NCBI GenBank assembly: GCA_029553475.1
Contig: JAKPKV010000009.1
Location: 1 to 64,000, forward strand
From: Armatimonadota bacterium
Lineage (GTDB): Bacteria > Armatimonadota > Hebobacteria > CAIYQO01
Length of the DNA stretch: 64,000 bases
Reading direction: 5' to 3'
Shown piece by piece: positions 19,815-28,528 of this stretch (position 1 is the stretch's first letter; each line of letters begins with the position of its first letter). Below the pieces are notes generated by a model. The model was given only the letters and a program-made list of their open reading frames with translations. It had not been told where the DNA came from and did no database searches. Position numbers and translations under genes: made by a program.

Positions 19815-19914
19815 CGTCACGCCGGCCCTTCGGGGTTCCGCGAATGCCACCGCCGGCACGACCCGTGTCCCGCCCCATCGCGGGAGCGTGTCACCCCGTC
19901 ACCTCTTCACCCCG

Positions 19915-22900
19915 TCACTTCTTCTCCGCCACCGTCCACGCCCGGCTCTCGCCGGGAGCCAGTTCGACCTTCTCCTTGAAGGCGAATTTTGGCCAGCCTG
20001 GCGTCGTGGTCAGGGTGGCGATACTCGGTGCGTCGGTGGGATTATGGGCTTCGATGACCCACTGGCCGTCCTGCTTCCAACTCACCAACAGGGTGATCCG
20101 CGGGTCACTGGCCGTGACCGGGTGGCCGAGGAAGAGATCGCTGTCCGCCATGTTGAGATCGAGCTGCGCCCAGGCGCGGCCATCGCGAAGGGGCAGCATG
20201 CGGAAGTTGTCGCCTTTGCGCGCCTGGTCCAGCAGGTAGACGGACCAGTTATCGTTGAGCCCATCCACGGCGGCGGGCAGGAAGCCGGGCATGGCCGTCT
20301 TCGGGAGGCGGGCGCGCACCGCCGCGCCCATCGCGTCCACGTTCCAGATGAAATAGCTGTCCTTCACCTTGCCCGCGAGCAGCTTCGCCGCGTAGCCGGC
20401 TTTGCCCGGTTCCAGCACGCCGAACTGCCGCGCGAACGCGACCATCTGCGCGGTGGTGGTGCGCTGCTGCGGGGTGCCGCCGCCGGCGCCGGCGAAGTAG
20501 ACGAGGTGCCGGATGGGATCACCGGGCATCAGCAGGTCGGTTTTCGGGCGGTAGAAGAGGCGCAACAGGCCCTTCTCGTACTCGTAGACCAGCCCGTTCC
20601 CCGTGCCGATGACCATCACCGCCCCGCCGCCGTCCTCCAGCGCGCAGAACACGCCGCGGTCGAACGCGCCGGTCAGTTTCGGGCTGTCGGCGTCGCCGAT
20701 CTTCACCCCGTCCTTCCAGAGCTCGCCTCTGCTATAGGTGACGGGCAGGCCCTGCGCCGGCACATCAATGGCGCTCTTGACTGTCAGGTTCGTCTCCACC
20801 GCGCCCAGCCGGAACCCCTCGGTGAGCCAGGTGTGGGCGTAGATGCGCTGCCAGCCTTCCACCTTCATGGTGGGGATGAGCCGGTGCCAGCTTCCCCAGG
20901 CGTTGCCCCAGCCATCCTGCCGGCCCGAATAGGGGTGTCCGAGGGGGGAGAATTTCGCGTTCACTTCCAGCGGGTCGTAGGCCAGCTTGATATCCGCCTG
21001 TCCGATGCCGATCTCGGGACCGATCAGATAGACCTGCGGGAAGGAAAAGAGGAAGGGCAATTCGCCCGGTATGCGCGGGTAGAAGTCCAGCGTGAGCGTG
21101 GGGAAGCCCGCGGGGGCGCCATCCACCGGCAACGTGGGCGAATTCATGGTGAGATGCACCGCCGGCGCCGCCTGCACCATGAGCTGACCTTTCGACGGGG
21201 TGATGCCCATGTTGGCGCGAAAACTCACCTGCGTCCAGACCTGCCCGTCCGCGCGCGTGCGCAGGCGGGCGTTGCCCAGCACGTTGCAGCGGTCGCTGCA
21301 GAAGAACTCCTCGTTGTTCAGGTTGCGGTTCCAGAAGGCGGCGCTCACCGCGCGGCGGCCCTTCAGGTCCTCCACCACCAGCACGGGGCCGAGCTGCTGG
21401 CTGTTGGCGAGGATGAGCTCCTGCTCGAAGGTTTTCGCGCCGTTCGGCTGATAGCGGCGCAGCACCTGGCGGTCGCCGTCGTAGAGGGTGACGGATTTCA
21501 ATCCGTTTTCGGACGCGACGCGGAATTGCAGACGATACTGCCAGATATCGGGCCGCCACCACTCGCCGCGCGGCTCGCACAGCCGGTTGGGACTCTGCCA
21601 GACGAGGATGCGCGGGCCATTGGTGATATACTGCGCGCCGGAGCCGCTGAAGGAGTAGGCGCCCTGGTGCCAATTGCCGTGCAGCGCCTTCAGGCCGCGG
21701 TGGCTGACGATGGTCCAACCGTCGGCGGCGCGCTTTGCCACCTGCGCCGGCTCGCTCATGAACTCGAACGCCACCGGCGCCTGGCAGCCGCCGATGCCGT
21801 TCAGGTACAGATACTCGCCGAGCGCGTTGTCAATCTGCCGGCCATTCTCGAAGCTGTAGATGGGGAAGGAGTTATACAGCTTGTAGTCGGCGAAGTGCAG
21901 GAAATTCGCGCGGTGGTTCCAGTAGCCGCGCAGGGCCTGCTGCCCGATATACTCGTTGTCGTAATCGAAATACGCGCGCGAGCGCATCGGCTGCACCGTC
22001 GCCAGCCGCCCATCCTCCAGTAGCATGGAGGGTTTCAGCATGCGCACGTTGTCGGCGAAGGCGTAGAGATGATTCCCCTGCGCATCCTCGTAGGTGAGGC
22101 CGGGGACGGCGAGGAAGGCGTCGTCGGAACTCGCCGTGCATTGCTCCACCAGTTGCGCCCACTTCGCCTCATCCATCTTCAGGCTGTCCTCCATGAAGAC
22201 GAGGAACTGCAGCCCGGCGCCTTTGGCCGCCTTCACGTAGTCGGCCACCGTGCCCGTGCCGCTGGAGAGCGCCGTGCGTGCGCCGACGAGGCCGCGCACC
22301 TGCAATTGATCGGGAAGCTCCTTCACCGCGGGCGACTGGCTCCAGTCAATACGCCCGGCCTTGTCCCAGAGAACCGGCGGCGGGTTGAGCACGGCGTCCG
22401 GCGTGGTCGCGCCGCCCAGGCCCGCTTTCAGCGACGGCTCGGCCAGCCAGCGGAAGGTGTTGGCGAAGACGCGCAGCCAGTCGCTCGGTTTTTCCGCCGC
22501 GCCGGCGGTGAGCATCGCCTCCGTCGTCGGACAATTCGGGGGCGGGGTGATGATCCAGTGCTTGCGGATGCCCAGCACCGCCAGCCGTCCCGCGCCGGCT
22601 GAACGGATCGCCAGCAGCGGCGGCGCGGGCGCGGCCAGCTCGCGCGGAATCCACGGCGCGAGGACCACGTCGTGCCGCGTCTCCTTCACGCCGCGCAGCG
22701 TGTCCGCGCCGCGCACCACCGCCGTCCAGTCTTTCGACAGGTCAAAGGACATCACCGGCTCCAGGCCGGTGGTGCTGGCCCAGGTGAGGGTGAGCACCCC
22801 GCGCACGCCCTCGTTCACCGGCGCCGTCACCGCCGTGCTCCAGGAAAGCTGGCAGCCCATCACGTCGCGGTACAGATTGGTCTTCTCGCTGTCCTGCAGC

Positions 22901-23268
22901 AGCTCCCAGCGCGGGCGCGCGCCGAGCTTCGTCAGCCACTCGTTTGTGGGTGTCCATTCGGCGCGGTGCCAGGCGCCTTCCGGATTACACGCGAAGACGC
23001 CGCCCCCCTTCGCCAGAAAGGCGTCGGCCGCCGCGCGCTCGGCGTCGCTCATGGTGGTCACCACCGCGACGTTGTATTGGCCCGTGGCCAGCATCTCCGG
23101 CAGTTTCCCCGCCGGGGCGACGTCCACTGCAAAACCCATTGCCACCAGCGGCTTCACCACGTAGTCGAGATGCGCCCCGCCCTGGAAGAGCACGGCGGGT
23201 TTGTCGGCGGCGCGCGCCGGCAACAAGAGGACAGCACACAATGCCAGACAGAGAGCATATAACCGCAT
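19915..23268 (-). CDS. Large secreted protein, possible degenerate PHP-like domain
   Basis: A 1117-residue exported protein. The start at 23268 follows AGGAGA by 6 bases and opens with a signal peptide (MRLYALCLALCAVLLLPARA). Residues 25-260 resemble a GATase1/ThuA-like flavodoxin fold used in glycan proteins (VLFQGGAHLDYVVKPL, ATGQYNVAVVTTMSDAER, LAKGGGVFACNPEG). Around residues 330-420, YVKAAKGAGLQFLVFMEDSL and AVPGLTYEDAQGNHLYAF resemble the PHP phosphoesterase core seen in CehA/McbA-type proteins, but most expected metal-binding His residues are replaced, which suggests loss of catalysis. The rest is beta-rich without clear motifs. It precedes and probably shares a transcript with nothing; the next gene is upstream on the same strand. 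Role in glycan handling is inference. Confidence 0.7.
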   Translation of the reverse strand: MRLYALCLALCAVLLLPARAADKPAVLFQGGAHLDYVVKPLVAMGFAVDVAPAGKLPEMLATGQYNVAVVTTMSDAERAAADAFLAKGGGVFACNPEGAWHRAEWTPTNEWLTKLGARPRWELLQDSEKTNLYRDVMGCQLSWSTAVTAPVNEGVRGVLTLTWASTTGLEPVMSFDLSKDWTAVVRGADTLRGVKETRHDVVLAPWIPRELAAPAPPLLAIRSAGAGRLAVLGIRKHWIITPPPNCPTTEAMLTAGAAEKPSDWLRVFANTFRWLAEPSLKAGLGGATTPDAVLNPPPVLWDKAGRIDWSQSPAVKELPDQLQVRGLVGARTALSSGTGTVADYVKAAKGAGLQFLVFMEDSLKMDEAKWAQLVEQCTASSDDAFLAVPGLTYEDAQGNHLYAFADNVRMLKPSMLLEDGRLATVQPMRSRAYFDYDNEYIGQQALRGYWNHRANFLHFADYKLYNSFPIYSFENGRQIDNALGEYLYLNGIGGCQAPVAFEFMSEPAQVAKRAADGWTIVSHRGLKALHGNWHQGAYSFSGSGAQYITNGPRILVWQSPNRLCEPRGEWWRPDIWQYRLQFRVASENGLKSVTLYDGDRQVLRRYQPNGAKTFEQELILANSQQLGPVLVVEDLKGRRAVSAAFWNRNLNNEEFFCSDRCNVLGNARLRTRADGQVWTQVSFRANMGITPSKGQLMVQAAPAVHLTMNSPTLPVDGAPAGFPTLTLDFYPRIPGELPFLFSFPQVYLIGPEIGIGQADIKLAYDPLEVNAKFSPLGHPYSGRQDGWGNAWGSWHRLIPTMKVEGWQRIYAHTWLTEGFRLGAVETNLTVKSAIDVPAQGLPVTYSRGELWKDGVKIGDADSPKLTGAFDRGVFCALEDGGGAVMVIGTGNGLVYEYEKGLLRLFYRPKTDLLMPGDPIRHLVYFAGAGGGTPQQRTTTAQMVAFARQFGVLEPGKAGYAAKLLAGKVKDSYFIWNVDAMGAAVRARLPKTAMPGFLPAAVDGLNDNWSVYLLDQARKGDNFRMLPLRDGRAWAQLDLNMADSDLFLGHPVTASDPRITLLVSWKQDGQWVIEAHNPTDAPSIATLTTTPGWPKFAFKEKVELAPGESRAWTVAEKK

Positions 23269-23445
23269 AGATCGTCTCCTTACGCCATTCGACACGCGAG
23301 CAGCAAATAGGTTGTACGGCGCCGCTCGGGAACGGTCCCCGGCGGCAGCGCTCGCTCGTATACAGGATACATGCGATGCGTGCTGGTGCAGGGTACCAGC
23401 GCCTTCTTCGCGGGACGGTCCCCCGGCTGGCTATTTCGGTTCGTT

Positions 23446-24888
23446 TCACACCGTCGTCACCGTGGTATACGGCCGCAGCGCCCGCGCCAGCAGCTCGGCG
23501 TCGTCGCGGTAGGGATTCCACAGCATCTCGCCGAAAAGGGCGACGCTCGGCTGGATTTTCGCCTCGAAAAGGCCGTCTTCCACCAGGCCGGTGGCCAGCA
23601 CGTGCGGGTTGACCGCCAATACCTCGCGGTAGAAGCGCGCCGCCAGCGGGTAGCGGCGCAGCCAGGCGGAATTGATGCCGTCCCACTCGGGTTGGCGGAC
23701 ATACAGGCGCTCGCGCAGGTAGGCCGGCTCCCGTTCGCCAACGAGGCAGGGGCCGTGCTTGGCGAACTCGTCGTCCCAGCGCAGACACATCCACCCTTTG
23801 GGCACCAGCGCGAAGGGCGAGCCGGGGCGGAAGGCCGCCAGCTCCTGCGCGTAGGCCAGCGTCGCCGCGTAATGGTCGGGGTCGGGCGAATAGCTGAAGG
23901 GCAGCGCGCCGGCGTCCTCCCAGGTGATGATCATGCGCGGGTCCAGCGCCGCCAGCTCGGTGTAGTGGGCGCGGATGGAGGTGGCGTGCAGCCCGAACTG
24001 GATGGAGAGATCGGGATGCTCCGCGTAGAGCGCCGCGGCGACTTCATTCACCAGATCGCAGGCCCACGCCGCCACCGAGCGCCCCTCAATCTCCTGGGTG
24101 GTGTGCTCGGTGAGCGTCTGAAAATAGATGCCGTCAATGGGCTGGCCGGCGTACTCCTTGTGGTAGACGTCCAGCGCCAGCTTCTTGATGAAGGCGCGGT
24201 CCTCCGCCTTCGACAGCGCCAGGTTGTTGTACCCCCAGCCCCAGTTGTAGCCGGCGATGAGCCGGATGCCGCGGGCGTGGGCGTAGTCGGCGATCTCCGC
24301 CAGGTTCAGCGGCGCCTCGCTGTTCCACAGCGTGAGCATGTTCATCTTCAGCCGCGCCATGTTGTCCAGGAAGCGGCGGTAGTCGTAGACCACGTAGCCC
24401 CAGGTCCACAGGCCGCGCTCGCGCACCGCCGGCGCCTCCGCCTGGCAGCGGTCGGGGAGCCGCGTCAGGTAGGCGCGGCGCTTGAGGGGCTTGTCCAGCG
24501 GCACGCAGCCGTCGCCGAAGGAGGCCAGGTACTCCTGCACGCCGTAAAACACCCCCGGCGCGTCCGCCCCGGCGATGACGGTGAGCCGGCGGTCGCCGTC
24601 CCACGGCGCGTCGCCCACCCACAGCGTGTACCCCTGCGCCCCCGGCGGGGCGGGGATGGCGCCCGTTTCGATGAGCCGCGCGATGTGCGGGTTGGTCGCC
24701 GCCGTGCCCAGCAGCAGCACGTGCTCCAGCCGCGCAGGATCGGCCTCCGCCCCCGCCATCAGCGGCAGCACGTACGGCACGTGAAAGGATAGCGCGCGGT
24801 ACAGCGCCTGCACCGCCGTGCGCTCCACGCCTGCGTATGCGCCGTACAGCACCGTCCAGCGCTGCTCGCCCGGAGTCAAATCTACCAT
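23446..24888 (-). CDS. Glycoside hydrolase-like TIM-barrel protein
   Basis: A 480-residue protein without signal peptide. Residues 30-130 form a GH20/GH67-type N-terminal alpha/beta domain (AGADAPGVFYGVQEYLASFG is the typical A-x-G-x-x-YG-x-QE-L motif before the barrel). The barrel follows: GLWTWGYVVYDYRRFLDNMA, MNMLTLWNSEAPLN, IADYAHARGIRLIAGYNWGW, IDGIYFQTLTEH and IITWEDAGALPF, a layout of alpha-glucuronidase- and hexosaminidase-like enzymes. WNSE and TLTEH hold candidate catalytic acids. It lies directly upstream of the large secreted protein on the same strand with a 177-base gap. Substrate cannot be assigned. Confidence 0.7.
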   Translation of the reverse strand: MVDLTPGEQRWTVLYGAYAGVERTAVQALYRALSFHVPYVLPLMAGAEADPARLEHVLLLGTAATNPHIARLIETGAIPAPPGAQGYTLWVGDAPWDGDRRLTVIAGADAPGVFYGVQEYLASFGDGCVPLDKPLKRRAYLTRLPDRCQAEAPAVRERGLWTWGYVVYDYRRFLDNMARLKMNMLTLWNSEAPLNLAEIADYAHARGIRLIAGYNWGWGYNNLALSKAEDRAFIKKLALDVYHKEYAGQPIDGIYFQTLTEHTTQEIEGRSVAAWACDLVNEVAAALYAEHPDLSIQFGLHATSIRAHYTELAALDPRMIITWEDAGALPFSYSPDPDHYAATLAYAQELAAFRPGSPFALVPKGWMCLRWDDEFAKHGPCLVGEREPAYLRERLYVRQPEWDGINSAWLRRYPLAARFYREVLAVNPHVLATGLVEDGLFEAKIQPSVALFGEMLWNPYRDDAELLARALRPYTTVTTV

Positions 24889-25155
24889 CGGTCAGCCCTC
24901 TCTCCGCCTGTGACGCTACCCACGACTTCGCCGCCGGGCAAAACGTTCCTGCCGCGGAAATCGCGAACCGTGCCCGACCTTGCGCACGGTCACCAATCCA
25001 TCCTGTTTGTAGTGAGGCACGCAGAGGGAGCGGCGTGCCGTCAACAGGGGGACAGTCCCCCTGGTGGCGGCACTCCCCCCTTCGCTAAAGCTACGGGGGA
25101 CAAGCCGCTCCCGCCGCGTGCCGCACGACGAACGCTAACACTACCACCATCCCCC
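24889..25155. repeat. Intergenic repeat-bearing stretch with inverted repeats
   Basis: No gene is supported here. GGGAGCGGC (25027-25035) recurs inverted as GCCGCTCCC near 25103-25111. Inside lie a palindrome of AGGGGGAC and GTCCCCCT (25046-25062) and a 37-base segment (25071-25107) that recurs with 3 changes at 38842-38878. Probably a mobile palindromic repeat inserted upstream of the terminase promoter. Confidence 0.55.
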
Positions 25156-25184
25156 TTGACAAACAAACGTTTTTGTGCTATGCT
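25156..25184 (+). promoter_or_regulatory. Sigma70 promoter of terminase genes with internal dyad
   Basis: Perfect TTGACA (25156-25161), 17-base spacer, TATGCT (25179-25184). The spacer holds a partial dyad centred on AAACGTTT (AACAAACGTTTTTGT), well placed for a repressor. The start of the element, TTGACAAAC, is shared with the scaffold/capsid promoter at 49273. Confidence 0.75.
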
Positions 25185-25251
25185 GTCCCTCCACTCGTGG
25201 ACCTGACCTCGCGCGTGCCGGAGGAGGGCGTGAAGGCGGAGGAGGGTGACG

Positions 25252-25998
25252 ATGCGAGAGCAGACGGATCGCCGGACGCTGGCGGCGCTGGCGCGGGAGG
25301 ACCTGGGGGCGTTCGCGACGCATGTTTTTGACTGCTGGCCGGCGGCGCACCACGAGCTGTGGGTGGAGCTGTTAACCGACCCGCGGCTGGAGCGCCTGCT
25401 CATCATCGCCCCGCCGGGGCACGCAAAATCCACCTGGTGCACCTGCATCTATCCGGCGTGGCGCATCGGGCGGGAGCCGGACATCAACATCCTGCTCGTC
25501 TCCGCCACCGCCGCGCAGGCGTATCTCTTCAGCCAGACGGTGCGCGAGACCCTGCGGGGGAACCCCGCCTACGCCGAGGTCTTCCCCGCGGTGACGCCCG
25601 ACCGCGCCCGCGGCTGGTCGCAGGCCGCCTGGTACGTCGCCCGCGCGGGCGCCGCCAACAAGGACGCCACCCTCGCCGCCTGCGGCGTGGGCGGCCCCAT
25701 CGTCGGCCGCCGCGCCGACCTCATCCTGGTGGATGATCCCTGCAACGAGCGCACCACCGCCACCAAGGCGATGCGCGACAAGCTCTGGCGCTGGTTTCGC
25801 CAGACGCTGCTCACCCGCCTGCGCCCCGGCGGTCGCGTCATCGTCATCATGACCCGCTGGGGTCAGGACGATCTCGCCGCCAAACTCATCGAATCCGGCG
25901 ATTTTGCCGTCTGCCGCCTGCGCGCGCTGAGCGAGGGGCCGGAGGTGGCAGCGGAGCTGACGCTGCCGCGCGAGCACGACGAGGAGGAGGCCGAATGA
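25252..25998 (+). CDS. Phage terminase large subunit, ATPase half
   Basis: A 248-residue DNA-packaging motor domain. Walker A is APPGHAKST (residues 53-61), Walker B ADLILVDDP with acidic 161-162, and the coupling motif IVIMTRW lies near 203; together these define the TerL ATPase of tailed phages. The ATG at 25252 is chosen because GGAGG ends 7 bases before it; a GTG at 25246 lies too close to the site. The protein stops exactly where a normal TerL would continue into its nuclease domain, and the next gene overlaps by the 4 bases ATGA. No small terminase subunit or portal gene is nearby. Flanks are host genes, so this is an isolated phage module. Confidence 0.88.
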   Translation: MREQTDRRTLAALAREDLGAFATHVFDCWPAAHHELWVELLTDPRLERLLIIAPPGHAKSTWCTCIYPAWRIGREPDINILLVSATAAQAYLFSQTVRETLRGNPAYAEVFPAVTPDRARGWSQAAWYVARAGAANKDATLAACGVGGPIVGRRADLILVDDPCNERTTATKAMRDKLWRWFRQTLLTRLRPGGRVIVIMTRWGQDDLAAKLIESGDFAVCRLRALSEGPEVAAELTLPREHDEEEAE

Positions 25999-26717
25999 CC
26001 CCAGCAGACACGCTCAACACCCTGCAGATTCCCCTGCATCGCCGCGGGCCGGCGCTCTGGCCGGAGGTGATGCCGGAACGCCTGCTGCGCAAGCTGTTGA
26101 AGCAGCTTGGCAGCCTGCTGTTTGCCGCCACTTACCAGGGAGAGCCGCCGGCGGAGGACGGCGCGATCTTCCAGGCGCGGTGGTTCGGCGAGTATGCCGC
26201 CCACCCGGCGCTGCGGGAGATCGGGCAGGCGTGGGACACCGCCATGAAGGACGGCGAGGAGCACGACTACTCCTGCGGCATGACCGCCGGCTGCGGGGCG
26301 GACGGCGGCATCTATCTGCTGGACTGTTGGCGGGGGCAGGTGGCGGCGCCGGAGCTGGCGCGCGCGCTGCAGGCGCAGGCCGCGCGCTGGCGGCCGCGCT
26401 GGGTGTTGGTGGAAGATACCGGCGCGGGCACCGGCTTGCTGCAGCAGTTGCGCCGCCAGCACGGCCTGCCGCTCATCGGGGTGAAGCCGAAAGGGAGCAA
26501 AATCGCCCGCGCGAAGGCGGTCTCGCCGCTGGTGGAGAGCGGCCGCGTGCTGCTGCCCGCCGCCGCCCCCTGGCGCGAGGCGTTCCTCGCCGAATGTCTC
26601 GCCTTCCCCGCCGGCGCGCACGACGACCAGGTGGACGCCCTCGTCTACCTGCTGGCCCGTTTTCAGGAGCATACGGCCCCGTACCAGCCGGCATCGGGCC
26701 GCCCGCCGGGGTGGTGA
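25995..26717 (+). CDS. Phage terminase large subunit, nuclease half
   Basis: A 240-residue protein matching the C-terminal half of TerL. The start LWPEVMPERLLRKLLKQLGS followed by FAATYQGEPP is the usual linker between TerL domains. The RNase H-like nuclease then follows with its acidic residues: Asp81 in QAWDTA, Glu140/Asp141 in LVEDTGAG and Asp210/Asp211 in AHDDQVDALVY. Translation is probably coupled to the ATPase gene through ATGA. All expected catalytic residues of both halves are present, so the pair looks functional. In most phages I know the two domains are one chain. A perfect 32-base palindrome follows downstream. Confidence 0.85.
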   Translation: MTPADTLNTLQIPLHRRGPALWPEVMPERLLRKLLKQLGSLLFAATYQGEPPAEDGAIFQARWFGEYAAHPALREIGQAWDTAMKDGEEHDYSCGMTAGCGADGGIYLLDCWRGQVAAPELARALQAQAARWRPRWVLVEDTGAGTGLLQQLRRQHGLPLIGVKPKGSKIARAKAVSPLVESGRVLLPAAAPWREAFLAECLAFPAGAHDDQVDALVYLLARFQEHTAPYQPASGRPPGW

Positions 26718-26780
26718 GTCATCAGCATCCGTTGCGTGGCGCACGACTGACGGCCGGATGCGAGCTACGCACCACGTGTG

Positions 26781-26812
26781 GACGCGCCCCGCGGCATGCC
26801 GCGGGGCGCGTC
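26781..26812. terminator. Perfect 32-base palindrome after terminase genes
   Basis: GACGCGCCCCGCGGCA is followed immediately by its exact reverse complement, with no loop. It may act as a terminator or mark the core of a palindromic repeat; no T-run follows. Confidence 0.5.
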
Positions 26813-27205
26813 GCCACCGGGAAACATAAGGCTGGCTCTCTCCTCCACCCGACCCAGTGCGTCTATTCAATTATGTATGCAATTGTCAGCCCCACGGTGT
26901 GCGAGGAAGATGCTTCCCGTGGCATGGTCTGGGGATGCCACCCCCGGAGCGGTTCGGCCTGTTGCCCGGTCGTCCCTCTCCAGGCACTATGTTCCCCGTG
27001 CGATTCAATGATAAACATTCTTACCCGGTGTGAGGGGATTTTTTCACCCTGTCCGCACCGCCATGTCGCGTGATGCGCACAAACCCGCCGCGCGGCGGGG
27101 CCGCATCCCGATTTCATCGGGACGCATGTACTGGGGCCGCGGAGTTGCACTCCGCATGAGCGCCGGGGTTGGTGCGGAGCGCGCGCGCGGCAATTTTGCC
27201 CATAG
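26813..27205. repeat. Intergenic stretch with dispersed repeat (copy 1)
   Basis: No gene is supported. The segment CCGCGGAGTTGCACTCCGC (27137-27155), preceded by a CCCGAT/ATCGGG dyad and by CATGTACTGGGG, recurs at 42727-42751 (one base change in the core). The rest, including an AT-richer patch with CAATT and AATTG arms near 26868-26886, has no coding signal. Confidence 0.5.
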
Positions 27206-27234
27206 TGTCCATGACCAGTCGTTAATGTTATAAT
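27206..27234 (+). promoter_or_regulatory. Promoter of lipid A operon, leaderless layout
   Basis: A perfect TATAAT (27229-27234) lies 8 bases before the lpxC ATG. The -35 is weak (TGTCCA, 27206-27211, spacer 17). Transcription would start at or next to the ATG, and no ribosome site is present. Confidence 0.6.
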
Positions 27235-27242
27235 AGACCGGC

Positions 27243-28052
27243 ATGGCCTTACAGCAGACCCTGGCATCGGCATGCCGCGTTGACGGCATCGGCCTTCACA
27301 CGGGGGCGCCGGTCCGGGTGGAGGTGCGCCCGGCGCCCGCGTCGCGCGGGCGCGTTTTTCTATGCGCCGGCGGGGAGATTCCGGCGCTGGCCGACTACGT
27401 GGTGGAGACGCGCCGCTGCGTGACCCTGGGGCGCGGCGCAGCGCGCGTCAGCACGGTGGAGCACCTGCTGGCGGCGCTGGCGCTGGCCGGGGTGACGAAC
27501 GCGGAGATCGCCGTGGACGGTCCGGAGCTGCCGGCGCTGGATGGCGCGGCGCACCACTGGCTGCATGCGGTGCGCGCGGCAGGAATTTGCCCGCAGGACG
27601 GCGAAGTGGCCGAGTATACGGTGACGGAGCCCTGTTGGCTGGAGGACGGCGACAGCGCGCTGCTCTTGGCGCCCGCCGCGGCGCTGACGCTCTACGCCGT
27701 GCTGACCGTGCCCGACACGGCGGCGGCGAACATGACCGCCGGCGGCGTAGTGGCGGAGGTGGCGGAGGAGATCGCCCGCGCGCGCACCTTCGGGCTGGAG
27801 CGCGAAGTGGCGGCGCTGCGGGAAGCGGGGCTGGCGCGGGGCGGCTCGCTGGAGAACGCGGTGGTGCTCACCCGCGACGGCTATCTCAACGCGCGGGTGT
27901 GGCCGCAGGAGCCGGCCTGGCACAAAGTGCTGGACCTGCTGGGCGACCTGGCGCTGCTCGGCCGGCCGCTGCGCGGGATGGTGGTGGCGATTCGCGCCGG
28001 CCACCGGCAGCACGTGGCGCTGGCGCGCCGGCTGCGCGAGGCGACGGCGTGA
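27243..28052 (+). CDS. lpxC: UDP-3-O-acyl-N-acetylglucosamine deacetylase
   Basis: Zn-dependent first committed step of lipid A synthesis, cytosolic. The protein is 269 residues, somewhat shorter than the usual 300. The catalytic set is complete: STVEHLLAAL supplies Glu73 and the Zn ligand His74, HKVLDLLGDL supplies Zn ligands His227 and Asp231, and AGHRQHVAL supplies His254. GGSLENAVVL is also conserved. First gene of an operon: the GNAT gene overlaps by GTGA, followed by fabZ and lpxA. There is no Shine-Dalgarno and a TATAAT ends 8 bases before the ATG, so translation is probably leaderless. Confidence 0.95.
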   Translation: MALQQTLASACRVDGIGLHTGAPVRVEVRPAPASRGRVFLCAGGEIPALADYVVETRRCVTLGRGAARVSTVEHLLAALALAGVTNAEIAVDGPELPALDGAAHHWLHAVRAAGICPQDGEVAEYTVTEPCWLEDGDSALLLAPAAALTLYAVLTVPDTAAANMTAGGVVAEVAEEIARARTFGLEREVAALREAGLARGGSLENAVVLTRDGYLNARVWPQEPAWHKVLDLLGDLALLGRPLRGMVVAIRAGHRQHVALARRLREATA

Positions 28053-28528
28053 GCGACGCGATCACCATCACGACGTATGACCCGGCGACGGATTACGCCG
28101 CGGTGACCGACCTGTGGCGGCGCAGCGGGCTGGTGCTGTACCCGATTGACAGCGCCGCGCGGCTGGCGCGCGCCGCGGCGGCGAACGCCGGGCTCTTTCT
28201 GGTGGCGCGCGACGGCGCGCGCGTGGTCGGGGCGGTGCTGGGCACCACCGATGGCCGCGCGCTGTGGGTGCAGCACCTGGCGGTGGACGAGGCCTACCGC
28301 CGGCAGGGGCTGGCCGGCCGCCTGCTCGACATCCTGGAGGCGGAAGCGCGGGCGCGCGACCTGGGCGCCATGCTGCTGCTGGTGCTGGACGAGAACACCG
28401 GCGCCGTGCGATTTTATGAACGCCGCGGCTGGCTGACGGCGCCCGGCGTGCGCTTTATGGTCTATCCGCTACGCGAGGAAGCGGGCGGCGACGCGGCGGA
28501 CGCGCCGCGAGAAAGGGACGCATCATGA
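28049..28528 (+). CDS. GNAT family N-acetyltransferase
   Basis: A 159-residue acetyl-CoA-dependent transferase. The GTG start overlaps the lpxC stop (GTGA) and its own stop overlaps the fabZ ATG (ATGA), so it is translationally coupled on both sides. The acetyl-CoA loop is seen in LAVDEAYRRQGLAGRLLD (R-x-x-G-x-A motif), followed by LLLVLDENTGAVRFYERRGW, the conserved N-x-x-A-x-x-F-Y-x-x-x-G-F/W ending. The substrate is unknown. Its place inside a lipid A operon suggests, but does not prove, an envelope or amino-sugar substrate; a RimI-like protein acetyltransferase is an alternative. Confidence 0.85.
   Translation: MSDAITITTYDPATDYAAVTDLWRRSGLVLYPIDSAARLARAAAANAGLFLVARDGARVVGAVLGTTDGRALWVQHLAVDEAYRRQGLAGRLLDILEAEARARDLGAMLLLVLDENTGAVRFYERRGWLTAPGVRFMVYPLREEAGGDAADAPRERDAS

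Noticed and set aside
19888-22023. 711-codon plus-strand open frame
   Set aside because: Antisense to the large secreted protein, which has a signal peptide and ribosome site; the plus frame reads as low-complexity Arg/Ala/His.
25197-25300. A small overlapping frame in front of the terminase as a small terminase subunit
   Set aside because: It is only about 40 codons, Gly/Ala-rich, and has no helix-turn-helix or family signature.
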